A program made the translations under genes and the position numbers. From Sipunculus nudus (lineage: Eukaryota; Annelida; Sipuncula; Golfingiida; Sipunculidae): DNA of 64,000 nucleotides. The notes under the pieces were generated by a model, which ran no database searches, was not told where the DNA came from, and saw only the letters and a list, made by a program, of their open reading frames with translations. Location of the stretch: NCBI GenBank assembly GCA_026874595.1, contig CM049307.1, positions 9,697,579-9,761,578 on the forward strand, given 5' to 3'. Below, piece by piece: positions 1 through 13,500 of this stretch. Numbering within the stretch: position 1 is the stretch's first letter; each line of letters begins with the position of its first letter.

Positions 1-1623
1 CTATGCGAGTTGTGAACTTCATTATTAAGATAAATAGATATAGTAAATAGGTGTGGTCTGTTGATCAATCAAATTCTGTCTTGGCTAGCTGTTGAATTAG
101 TAATTATTGTAATCAGAATGTCTGCCCCTTACACATTGCCTGACTGAATACTTGTAATTTTATGACACTCCCTTATCACAGTTTCTGTTTTTATGATGGA
201 AGGGGAAGTTACCTGTTGATCATACAATTAGTGTAATTAGTGTATATGAAGCACAATTGATGATCCTTAAGACAATGCCCTAATTGGTTAATTATTTGGA
301 ATATTCCTCTCACCTGTTACTATTAAGGTACTTACTGTGGATTTAATTGCATCTACTGGCAAAGTAAGAGATGCAGTGTTTGAAAAAATTTCTTTGTTAA
401 CAAAAGCTGTGTTTACTTGTGGCACGGCAAATGGTATGCAGATTGGGGGGTGGGGGTGCTAAAACACTTAGTTATGGAACCTTTGATGTATAAAGCCACC
501 AGACAATGCGGCTGCCACATCCATAAATCATACATATAGTAAACCGATCCTGTTGCTTTACTCTGTGATGTATTGTGCACTCTAAGTAAACACAGTTTTG
601 CATGTATATCATGAACTATTTTAATGGTATACTATGCAAGAGATGGTCTTTCATTTATTTACGCTCATGTTATTTTTTGTGGAATGCTCAGCATGTTGAT
701 TTGCCAATATCAGAAATGTGCGGATAATTAGGAAATATAAGGGTTGCAAAGAATGGACAATATAGATATTTTTAAATGGTTAACAGTAATAAGTTTGTAA
801 TACTTGTATGATAAAAGTTCTTAGAAAAGGAATTATTCAAGTTTCTGTTTATTTTCTGGATGCATGTGGTTGAAATTAATCAGATTCAGTGTAAATCTGT
901 TAACTTGTTCTTGAGCTTGTTAAATCAGGTGTATGTATGAATAATAAAGTGTTTAAGTAGAAAAGAAGCTACAGACAGTTATTTTACCCAGGAAGGTTTA
1001 AATGTGCTTCTTCTGTCCGTAGTGCATATCAGTTTAACTGTGTGTAATTCTAGCACCATTTATTGCTGGCTGGGTAAGGATTTCTGTCCAGTGCCATGTT
1101 AATTAGGATCACATACAAGGTTGCAAGCAAATTAGCTTTACTAATATAGGATTTTGTATTAATTACAGCATGTTTCAACAAGTGTTCAGTTGAGGTGTGC
1201 CTTATGCATCAGTCATCTATGCACTCATTTATATGTGGTAACTTAAACTAGGAAAGACATCATAAGTAAGTATGCTATTGCTTTGGAACTGCTGGCACAG
1301 CCTATATGGCTGTGTTGTTGTTATTATTTTATACATGTGATGTGCATGATATTTAATATTTCAATACTCAGTTTTATAAGATCAGTACTCTGTGAAAGTT
1401 CTGTATTTTCTGTAGCCAACAGCTTATTATATAGTTTTATATTACATAGAGAAAAATATAGTACTCTATGTACTATCTGTATTTTCTGTAGCTTATAACT
1501 TAGTCTTTCTGTGCAGGTCTGCTATAACAAACTTCACTCACTTTAATTAAAAATCAGGTACTTTGTAAACCACCAAATGCCAGATGTGTGCATGAAAGAG
1601 AAAGAGAGAGAGAGTGTGAGAGC

Positions 1624-1658
<35 letters not shown>

Positions 1659-4059
1659 TTTGAACCATTTATTGCACAAGGGAAATTTTATATAATTCAT
1701 TAAACATGTGACTGGGCTTATGAATGGTTGTTACTCCTTTTTTATGGTTAGCACAGGGGCATCAGCTGCCAAATTTATTAAGCGGTGACATCCATAGAGT
1801 TAAGATTGTTGAAGCATTTTATAAAGACACATCAGGTAAAAATTAATTTGCATAAAGAGGGGTAAAGTGGTTAAACATGTGATATAGGTATTATGCAACA
1901 GTTCACTTCATAGGTGCCTATCTATTTCTTAGAGTATTGGTATAATCTAAAATGAAAATGGCATGTAAAGTGAGTACAGTGTAAATAAAACACAAGATTT
2001 TCCAAAAGTTCAAATAAAGGAGACAAAATAAACATTATGATTTTAAAATTGAGGGAAATGCATTCAACACAACAATAAATTTGATCAGCCATTGTCAGAA
2101 TTTATGACTAGAGATTTGTAATCTGGGCCAGAGATATCCTGAATTTGTATTTATTTATTATCCTGTATATGTTTGACCAGTTGTTATCAACACCAAGGGT
2201 ATTTCATCAACACTTGTGTGACATTTAAGGATTATACTCAAGCTTGATTTTTACTCTGTTGATGGAAAAAGATGGATACCTAATAAAGCATCTAATAATG
2301 TTAATGTACATATGAACAGACTTGTATCCTTTCAGTTGTCTGCATATCTCTCCAGGTAATAAAGTTAGAGAATATTAATATTCATCAGCATACCTGTATT
2401 TAATTACATGGCCTTCACAGTTGCAGACTTTGGGAAGGATGTACTTATATGTGAAGGGTTTTTGCTGTGAATTATAAATTTTTCAAACAACCCTGTGATA
2501 AGAAATATTACTTGTTGAGTAAATCTGAAAATTTAGAATCATTCATGTTGATCATTATGTTGAGGCAATAATAGGCATACTTTATGTATTTTGAAAGGTA
2601 GGAAGTCAGTCAATTGTACATAATGAAAATTTATACAAACGATTTATTGTAAAAAAGAATAATCTCTAAATGATATTATTTAGAAACCATCCCAAAGTAA
2701 ATTATACAGGCTGAGACATTTTGAAATTGATATATAATACAGTGCCTCATGGTACATTGTCTGTTATACCATATTTTACGTTGTTCTAAGTTTTTTTTCA
2801 CTTTTTTTCTCTATTGGTTTTTTTTTCATACACTTGCCTTCTTATATATCAATAATAAATATTTTATTCACTTTTAATCTAGTTTTGACTTTTTCTTGAT
2901 TACATATATAATTTTAACCCAATATTAGGTGTGACATGGGAATTTATTTAGATATAGCTTAGAGGGATTCCATTAAATGGTGCCAGGTAAAATGGCAAAA
3001 AAAAGTAAGTTGCAAGGGTTAAATTTATTGGTAGCAAGTGACAGAAGAATGGAAAACAACAAGCATTGAAAAACAGCTGATATCTTGTCCAAGCAGGTCT
3101 AACTCCCTGACAACACCCACCTGAAACTACTCATGGCTCATGAAAATACATAATTAAAACTTAACCTGCATACCTGAAAAGTATATGATACAGAGTGAGC
3201 ATAATTTGAAAAAAAAATACTTAATAACATTTTGAAATTGCATTACATATGTACCTTAAGCTGCATGTTCTGTATGTTGCTTACATTAACAAAACATTAA
3301 TTGATATGTAACCTGTTATATACGCAATATATAAAGCAAACATTTGGCTTAATTTTTAAAAACCCTTGGACAGAGGCACTAAAGTACAATAAAGTTTGAA
3401 AATTAAATTAAGTTTTACACAGTGATTTAATTCATGATCTATTAACTGAACTTCAGAATTTGTTCTTCAACCATTTTACTTTGCATCCAAAATTAATTCT
3501 TTGCTGTTCCAAAAATTAATATTGTAAATTATATGATATTTTGTATAGGAATTATATGTGTCATTATGTTATTATTATCCTGTGCTTATACAGAAGATAA
3601 TTTTGAACTCCATGTCATGTCCATACTTGTTAAGGAATACATAGAGCAGCCCCACATTAAGCAGTCTGATATATGTGTACTCTTTCTAGTGTCCCTACTG
3701 TGTAAGCAAGGTTGAATGGTCTGCATCTCTGAGACAAATTTTATTTGACAGAGTATTATAGGTATTATTTATTATTGACTAAAAATTTGTCACAGTATGA
3801 TAAATGTTAATTACACTTCAGGTGAAATGGACATCACCTAATCCTCTCCATGCCATGAAAGCTTTAGTGACACATTTGACACAAACTGATGTAGGGTGTC
3901 TGTTTATGTAATGCCCACCATTAATTTATTAAGTCTGACAGGGGGGGCTCTCAGCCAGGTTGGTACTTTAATTAGGTCAAAGGAGAGCCCCAGATGGACA
4001 CAGTTTGTCACAAGGTAGGTATCTGTCAGACCCTAGAGTAGGCCATCAATACTGAGTAG
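1..4059. other. Gene-poor AT-rich upstream flank
   Basis: No convincing exon was found on either strand. The open frames here are short, lack splice context and have biased composition. The stretch holds homopolymer A/T runs and one GA microsatellite. A loose inverted pair, GGGGCTCTC near 3945 and GAGAGCCCC near 3985, lies toward the right end. It is probably intergenic, or it may include distal 5' sequence of the TRAF-like gene downstream. Confidence 0.6.
1594..1658. repeat. GA-rich microsatellite
   Basis: An almost pure run of AG dinucleotides, interrupted near the middle by GTGTGAGAGCA and ending in a run of seven Gs. It is a simple sequence repeat. Confidence 0.9.
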
Positions 4060-4099
4060 CTCAGGCGAGCAGCTTGGTAGCAGTGGTTAGGGGGTGTCA

Positions 4100-4222
4100 G
4101 GTTTTCTGAGAGTAGCTCATGGCCAGTTGGTCAGTCAGGTAATACATACTTAAACCCTGGTGGTTACACCACACTTCACTACCTCACCAAGTCTGCCTGG
4201 AGAGTACACAAGCTTTACTAAG
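4100..4222 (+). other. Candidate 5' untranslated exon of the TRAF6-like gene
   Basis: A good splice donor, AAG|GTAAGAGG, ends at 4222. A matching acceptor, TTCCTTAG, lies just before the start codon and opens an exon at 4517 that carries the ATG at 4536. The segment to its left is less AT-rich than its surroundings. The 5' edge is arbitrary because no TATA box or initiator could be recognised. Transcript data would be needed to fix it. Confidence 0.3.
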
Positions 4223-4535
4223 GTAAGAGGAATCAGGTCTTATTATGAATTTAGTAACACTGCTGTAAGTGACTGAGTTTTGTGATTGTATTTAGGACAT
4301 ATTACTGGGATTTATGGAGTCAGATGTATTCTAGATGATGTAGAATGGTACAATAATCGTAGAGATTTCTGCTTCTAACATCAGCATCTTATGCCACATG
4401 CTGATTTTAAGGTTTACTCTCAGTATCAGACAATGAGCAAAGCATTTTTCTACATGGATAATATCTGTGATAGCTAGAAAGCATTTGATCCCGTTAAAAA
4501 CATGATATTTCCTTAGTTCTAGATCACTGAACCCC

Positions 4536-7500
4536 ATGGCAGAATCAGAGCTCATAGAACATGGCTACGAAGCTGACTTTGTCCCGGAGCTTGACAAGAA
4601 ATATGTGTGTCCTGTATGTCTGGCTGCTCTACGAGATGCTGTACAGACCAAATGTGGCCACAGGTTCTGTGAGAACTGCTTTAAAGGAAGCTCAAGGTTA
4701 GTTTGCCAAATATTAAAGTACATGCATATGAAATTTGTATTAACCCTCATTTACATTTGAAGTTTATAGCTCAGCTGACTATAAGTCATCTGAGCTATAG
4801 TTGTGGTCCATTGTCCGTCCGTCCGTCCGTAGATGTGGCACGTTTTGAAACCGTAAGACCTAGGAATCCAAAATTCAGCATAATGTTAGATGTCCCCAAG
4901 ATCTCCTACCAAGCCGAAAACTGGGTCTTTGCAACTTCGTTCCTTTGAGAAATTAAGGAAAAACCTCAATTTTTTATTAAAAACCTATTTTCACACTTCA
5001 GGACTGCCTAATATCAAAACCACTCATCTGTTTTTCCTCAAATTTACCATAAATATTCCTCTATATAGTTCCTATGTACATGCCAGAAATTATGTCTGTA
5101 TTATTTAATTTAAAAAAGTTATGGGCCCAAAAATAATGCATTTTGTAAAAATTCAGGAAAGATATTTGATCACTTAACACAAAAAATGTTAAAGCTATGG
5201 ACTTTTTTTCCAGTAATATAACTTTAATTTATCAAAATTAAATTGTATACCCAAAATTAGATGAAAATCTTTTAAATTTTTTTAAATATTAATAAAAATA
5301 AAAAATTGGTACCTTAAATTTTGCCCAAATTTGACCATGGCACATTTTTTTCCTGTAAGTACTGTGGATTTAATTTTTACGGCATGTTTTTGTTACCATT
5401 TTAACTGTTCACACCAAAAATTTGAAACCAGTTGATCAAAAACTGTAGATTTTATTCAAGTTTTCAAGCACCATGTAACATATTGGTTACATCAAGCTAG
5501 TGTTATGCAGTTTGCAAGAGTTCAGCTCCCCAGCTTCAGCTCTAAGTTCCTTAAATTCAGCATACAGTTAAATGTATCCAAAATCCCCTACCATGCCAAG
5601 AATTTGGTCACTAGGACTTAATACCTTTGAGATATTAATGAAAAACTTCATTTTTCCATTAAAAACCCATTGTTACACTTCAAGACTGCCAAATATCAAA
5701 ACCACTGATCTGACTTTAATGATAAATAATATACATATTTTTCAATCTCTATGCACATGCCAGAATGATGTCAGTATTGCGTAATTGTTTTAAGTTATGG
5801 GCCCAAAAATAATGCACTTTGTAAAAAATCAAGAAATATATTTACTCCCTTAACAAGGGCATTGCTGAAGCAAGAGATTTTTTTGTCAGGGATGTAACAT
5901 TATTTAATCAAGATTCAATTGAATACCCAAAATTAGTTCTGAATTTTTCAAATTTTATAAGTTATTAGTATAAATATAAAATTAGTACCTTAAATTTTGC
6001 CCAACTGTGACCATGGCATGTTTGTTTCCCGTGAGCACTGTTGATATAATTTTCATATCATGCACACATAAGGATTTCGGCTTTTTAGTTTAGAAAGCTG
6101 AAAGAAATTGGCCAAAAATTGTAGCTTTTATTAATGTTTTTTATGAGACCCTGTCAGACTTTGGCTCTCTCCAGCCCCTCTTGAGTCACCTGTATTATGC
6201 ATGCTTGAGGCGAGGCATACATGGAATCCAGGCAGCTTATGGCCAGCCACAGTCGATTCAGGTGTCTTTTTTGTTAAAACTCATCTAGTAGTTTTAACCA
6301 ACAACATAACAATAAATTAATAAATTAATAAATTTTTATTGGTTTTTAATAACAAATTAAAGAAAAATAGAAAAGGAATTTGTTAGTTTATAATAACAGG
6401 AAATTAACTTGCAGTTACTGATGATATAAGAATCTTGTATCGATGGGTAGAATGTCACATATTCCAAATAACACCATGCAGTCACCTATGGCATTTTTCA
6501 GTTCAGTTTTAATGATAAAGAAGTAAATCATATTATTCATAACTAATCATTAGGGATCATATGAAGGAAATTAATGATAGACAAAGATGCAATATTAATC
6601 TAGATTCCTACTGTGTCTAGTGTGTACATTGATGTGAAATTAGTCCAAAATGATTTTTTACAGTTATTTTTTAATATAAATAAAAGCCATAAAACCAGGT
6701 ACTTATGATCATTATTTAAATGTGTGAATTTTGTATATTCTGGATTCTCAACATCATTGTTTGGTGAAAACTGAATAAATACCAGACATTGTGCGAATAC
6801 TTTGTAATTGTATTTAAATACAAATATGATTATGTACTCCAGTACTAAATTTTCTTGCATAAAGGTAATTCAGGTAAAAATGAAAGTATATGAATACTCG
6901 TGCAAATACTTTCAAAATGTATTCATGAATGCATTCATGAATATATTCTTTAATATTATTTTAATAATCATTTCAGTTATATTTCATTTTAAAAAATCAT
7001 ATGATTCTCTTATTATTTTTAATAAAAATTATATTTGGGACAATATTTGTAATTTTTTTTAATAAATAGTTAAACTCTTATATTATATGTTCTGCTTATA
7101 AGTTATATGGCCAAGTCTAAATCTGTGTGACAATAGTACTCCATTTGTTAATAAAATAAATGAAATCAATCTTCTTCCCTTTCTCCAAAGGAACTATCAA
7201 AATCATACATAAGCTAAACAACAACAACTCATAATACAGCTTATATTTATTACCACACAAAACCAGCATGTGCCTCATTTCTAAATAATATTTTTTTATC
7301 ATATATAACAGCTGAGCGTCGTGACCCATAGGTCCCTTGTTTTAGCAAACCTGTGAGCTTATGCGATGGCGCAGCGTCGTCCGTCTGTCATCAGCCGTCC
7401 GCTGTCCGCTTTCGGCTGGCTTTCCGCCATCCATGGCTGTAAGTCAGAAACTGTCTGAGCTAGCTGCTCCAAATTACATGTAAGAATTTGTCACATGTGA

Positions 7501-10500
7501 AACTTGGTGCCCTGGAGCTTATTATTGAGTATCTGCATTAATTTAGATTTTATAGAGAAAAAGCTTAAAAACCTTTAAAAATCTTCTCTGAAACTGTCCA
7601 GCCAAATTGTCCAATATTTCACAGAAATGATCCCTGGAACAATCTCACAAGTTTGTTCGAATGGTTCCAGTTTGGAGATTTTTGGCTGAGTTACAGGAGG
7701 TTGAGCTTAGTGTTCTGTCCAAAAAAGCACACTAAAATTTTAATCTCAGAAAAAGCTAGAGTTATAATGACCAAATGTTATACCATATGTTTGTCACATA
7801 TGTCATGTCTGATTTTGAGGTATTGGTGGCGCCACCTACATTGATGTGTTTTTTACGAAAATGTAATTTTTAACTCTTCTAGCTTATACACTGATTTATG
7901 ATGAAACTGTTCAGCTGATTGGTTTAAACCTTACAAGAATTATTCTATGGTAGGGTTCTGCCAGTTTTATAGGAATAGATTGGGTAAATACAGTTTTAAA
8001 AAAGCATTATAGCCAATTGAAAAAGGCTTTCTGTATTGGAAAACAGATTTGACTTCATGCAGCCAAGTCAAGAGGTCACTCAGTACAAACAGGTGGGGTC
8101 CAGACATCACCATGGCAACTGACCTGGCTCTGGGAGGGTGTCTAGACAATGTGTCTAGACATCTAGACACAGCGTCTAGACATCTGGACACAATGTTTAG
8201 ATGCAGAATTCCTGGATTATTGGAACTATATCTTTCAACTGTTTGAAAAACTTGGTTTTTATTTTAAGCGAATCGGGTTTATCATCAGGTCACATGTGAA
8301 CTGCTGCACCTTCATTTTTGGTTGACCTCTGACCTTTCCTTGCTGCCCAGTGTCCATTTGTGCGTCTGTTTCCACACATAAACCCACATATCTCGGGAAC
8401 TGTTTGACCAATCAGGCTAAAAATTTTGCACAAATGTAGCCCTTTGATAGCTTTATAACATACACTAAAAATGGTGGCGCCACCTGCAACCATTTTTGCA
8501 CAGCATCCATCTGTTCATCTGCCTTGGGATAATATTACTCAATCTCAGCAGTGGTTTGACTTATCCACCTAAAATTTTGCAGGTTTATACATCCTGGACA
8601 GCTTTCTCGATTTTATGACAGGTGGCGCCACCTACATTCACATTTACTCTGCAGACATCCAAGCTCATATCTAGGGAACCGTTTGACCAATTAGGCCAAA
8701 ATTTTGCATGTGTATAGATCTCACATAGCTCTTCATCATAGGCAAAACTGGTGGTGCCACCTGCAACCATTTATGCACAGCATCCATCTGTTCATCTGCC
8801 TTAGGTTAAAATCACTCATATCTCAGCAGTGGTTTGACTTTTCCACTTGAAATTTTGCAGGTATTTTACATCCTTGACAGCTTTCTCGATTTTATGACAG
8901 GTGGCACCACCTACATTCACGTTTACTCTGCAGACATCCAAGCTCATATCTCGGGAACCGTACAACCAATTGGGCCAAAATTTTGCTTGTGTATAGATCT
9001 TGCATAGCTCTTCATCATAGGCAAAACTGGTGGCGCCATCGGCAACAACCTATGCCCAGCATCCATCTGTTCATCTGCCTTTGGATAATATCACTCATAT
9101 CTCAGCAGTGGTTTGACTTATCCCCCTGAAATTTTGCAGGTATATACATCCTGGACAGCTTTCTTGATTTATGACAGGCGGCGCCACCTACATTCATGTT
9201 TACTCTGCAGACATCCAAGCTCATATATTGGGAACCATTTGACTGATTGGGCAAAAAGTTTGCATGTGTATAGATCTCACATAGCTCTTCATCATAGGCA
9301 AAACTGGTGGCGCCATCTGCAACCACCTATGCACAGCGTCCATCTGTTCATCTGCCTTGGGATAAAATCGCTCATATCTCAGCAGTGGTTTGACTTATCC
9401 ACCTGAAATTTTGCAGGTATATACATCATGGACAGGTTTCTCGATTTTATGACAGGTGGTGCCACCTATGTTCACATTTACTCTGCAGACATCCAAGCTC
9501 ATATCTCGGGAACATTTTGACCAATTAGGCCAAAATTTTGCATGTGTATAGATCTCACATAGCTCTTCATCATAGGCAAAACTGGTGGTGCTACCTGCAA
9601 CCATTTATGCACAGCATCCATCTGATTATCTGCCTTAGGTTAAAATCACTCATATCTCAGCAGTGGTTTGACTTATCCACCTGAACTTTTGCAGGTATTT
9701 TACATCCTTGACAGCTTTCTTGATTTTATGACAGGTGTCACCACCTACCTTCACATTTACTCTGCTGACATCCAAGCTCATATCTTGGGAACCATTTTAC
9801 CGATTAGGCCAAAATTTTGCATGTGTATAGATCTCACATAGCTATTCATCATAGGCAAAACTGGTGGTGCCACCTGCAACCACTTATGCACAGCGTCCAT
9901 CTGTTCATCTGCCTTTGGATAAAATCACTCATATCTCAGCAGTGGTTTGACTTATCCACCTGAAATTTTGCAGTTTTATACATCCTGTACAGGTTTCTCG
10001 ATTTTATGACAGGTGTCGCCACCTACATTCACATTTACTCTGCAGACATCCAAGCTCATATCTAGGGAACCGTTTGACCAATTAGGCCAAAATTTTGCAT
10101 GTGTATAGATCTCACATAGCTCTTCATCATAGGCAAAACTGGTGGTGCCACCTGCAACCATTTATGCACAGCATCCATCTGTTCATCTGCCTTAGGTTAA
10201 AATCACTCATATCTCAGCAGTGGTTTGACTTTTCCACTTGAAATTTTGCAGGTATTTTACATCCTTGACAGGTTTCTCGATTTTATGACAGGTGGTGCCA
10301 CCTATGTTCACATTTACTCTGCAGACATCCAAGCTCATATCTCGGGAACATTTTGACCAATTAGGCCAAAATTTTGCATGTGTATAGATCTCACATAGCT
10401 CTTCATCATAGGCAAAACTGGTGGTGCTACCTGCAACCATTTATGCACAGCATCCATCTGATTATCTGCCTTAGGTTAAAATCACTCATATCTCAGCAGT

Positions 10501-13500
10501 GGTTTGACTTATCCACCTGAACTTTTGCAGGTATTTTACATCCTTGACAGCTTTCTTGATTTTATGACAGGTGTCACCACCTACCTTCACATTTACTCTG
10601 CTGACATCCAAGCTCATATCTTGGGAACCATTTTACCGATTAGGCCAAAATTTTGCATGTGTATTGTTCTCACATAGCTCTTCATTATAGGCAAAACTTG
10701 TGGCGCCACCTGCAACCACTTATGCACAGCATCCATCTGTTGATCTGCCTTGGGATAAAATCACTCATATCTCGGCAGTGGTTTGACTTATCCACCTGAA
10801 ATTTTGCAGGTTTATACATCCTGGACAATTTTCTCGATTTTATGACAGGTGGCACCACCTACATTCACGTTTAAGCTGCAGACATCCATGCTAATATGCA
10901 ACACACCACGCTCTATTCCCCTTGCCACTTAATCCATGCCTCACTTCACCCGTCCCACTAAGATTTATGCGAACACACATAGTGGCTTGTCGACTACCCA
11001 TATTCTGGTTTTAAAATTTTCTAGACTGAAACTTGCAGGTCGGAAACGTCCATTTTGCTGAAATCATAATGAGGATCAATATTAAATTTTAAAAATAATC
11101 CTCCATTCATACTCCTAAACTTTGCACAGGTAGGCCTTGTTTAATGTTGAAACGTTATGTCCTAAAAATGTTGTTTACCAAAGCTTTTATTGTTATATAA
11201 TGGTGATTATTTTATGAGAATAAATTCATATTCTCATAAAAATCATCATTCCATGTTCAATTTGTAGGGTGGTGGTAAGCATGAAGGTTAAGACATGGGA
11301 AACAACTGTTATTGGCACTGTCTATTGAGTATGCACAAGGAAGTAGAAGAGAATCATGTAGTACCTGTAGTCATTTATACAATATCAATCAGTTACATGT
11401 CTTAGATACATGTCTTAGCTCTGATATTTGGTTTCAATTTCAGAAGAACCAGATATGCCAAATGCCCTGTGGACAACACTTGGTTAGACACACAAAAAGA
11501 GGTGGGACTTATTCACTAACCATATAAAAATAATAAAATAATAATAATAGTAATGATTATAGATTTAATATTGTTATATTATTCAAATAATTTGATCTCT
11601 GTTTCAAGTACAAGCCTGCTTTAATTTTTTTAAGTATACAATAAACCTTTCTGTATGTTCTGTTGGAGATACTTTTTGGTTGAGATTAACATGAATTAAC
11701 ATGTACAATACCTCGAAACACCACAATGTACAATGTTATATATCATACATCCACAGGTGTTTGCTGATAATGCAGTCAGGAGAGAAGTTCTGTCTCTGGT
11801 CACGAGGTGTCCCCACCACACTGATGGCTGCACCTGGCAAGGGGAGCTCAGGGACATGAAAGTGAGATACAGTTTTGGTATTTAATGTTGATTTTCTTGC
11901 GAATGATATTATGTTTAATTTACTAAACTTGGAATTGTCCAGTATTAAGATTATGCATTAGTAGATTAATTTTTCTCAATTCAGTGTTCTCCAAAAAATA
12001 AATACTATAAATGTTTGTATAACAAGTAATAGAGCAACTCTGAATATGTAATGTTAAATAGATTTCTTTAATTACATATGTATATTCAATAAATTTGTGA
12101 CAGAAACATGAAGATGAATGCCCAGAGACAGAGGTCACATGTTCCAACAACTGTCATCAAGTGATGAGACGGAAAGAGATGGGAGAGCACCAGCTGACCT
12201 GCCGCATGAGGGTCATCAAGTGCATGCACTGCGGTAACAGCGTGGTCCACCAAGACATGACAGTGAGTGTTAATACCACCAATGGTGTTTTATTTCAAAC
12301 TAGTATCATTAAGTATTTATTCCCATTCCCATTATTTAATGGGAAGGCATTTGATACACACTCTCATAAGATAAAACCAGGTTCTCAAAGGCTAAGTAAG
12401 GTGAGAGGAGCTTAATATTTTTATTTACAGGAATATGGTCAATTTATAAATGAAGTACTTAAATTGTTACCAGGTTAATTACTATATGACATGAGTAAAG
12501 AAATTATTCCACTTTATTTATTTACTATCAATACCTGTTAGCTGTAAGGAATAAGTTAGCTACATAGTAATTTTTATTCCCCACCCCGGCAATGCCTATT
12601 TTCATGATCTTCAATGTGCGGGCCATTCATTATGGAAGCTGTGGAAGTAGTGCTCATATTTCCTACTGTTGTGATTGCCTGTGTACTGAGTCCTAGTACT
12701 TTACATATTGCAAATAACAAATATGTTTATGATAAATATGTTTACCTATATTCCTCAGGAATGCATCATCTTGCATTTAATGGAAACTACATTTCAAAAT
12801 ATTGTCATTAGGCAAAAAAAAGGGGCATGGTTCTCAGCCACCGCGTGTGTCAATTCTAACCCCCTGCATAAAAAATTTTGATTTTCGTCTTTCAAGAAGA
12901 TAAAATAATACAATTTTGTTTCCTTTGTTATGTAATGCTTTTACCTGTATAGCAAAAAAAATCTGTTATTATCAAACTTTTCCCTGATCATATGACATTT
13001 TTATCGAAAAAGGTTACAAGTAAAAAAAATTGCCCACCCCCACTGACTTTTAAAAAAAAGTGCCTGAGAACCATACATTTTTTAAGCCTTACAGAACCCA
13101 AAAATTTATGGTTTATTTTGATTTTCATTTTTTTGTTTTTCAGAAACACCAGGTGTTGGTGTGTATGAAGTTCCCCGTGACCTGTACAGTGTGTGGTAAG
13201 ACTGGGATCCTACGAGAGGATATCCCACCTCACGTCGACCTCATCACCGGAGACTGCCCCTTGGTGACTGTCAGGTGTGCCTTCTACCACATTGGCTGCT
13301 ACTTCCAGGTAAATAGTATTTCTGATTCATTTGGCCCTAGAATATTTGTGTTTAAAGTCATCTTTGCCTTTTTAAATCAATTAAAAAAAGTAACCATGAA
13401 AGTAACACACATGAAATCCCATAGAACATGTTGTTATCACAAATGTGAATGTGAACACTTATTCCCCTCATGTCATTGAATCACCAGAGAAAGTCAGGAT

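Larger units (their letters stand above)
7341..10895 (+). mobile_element. Second dispersed family, copy A, with satellite tail
   Basis: It opens CCTGTGAGCTTATGCGATGG followed by GTCGTCCGTC-type repeats, a beginning shared with the piece at 17855. The middle (about 7530-7770, with a GAGTTACAGGAGGTTGAGC-type motif) matches the piece at 21139-21770. The right part is the 279-bp tandem array listed separately. No protein is encoded. The opening looks like repeats common in bivalve genomes, judged from memory. The 3' limit is uncertain. Confidence 0.5.

Noticed and set aside
8585-10440. Series of related minus-strand frames ([17 protein letters not shown] type) as a gene family
   Set aside because: They are translations of the 279-bp satellite, each broken after about 60-75 codons.
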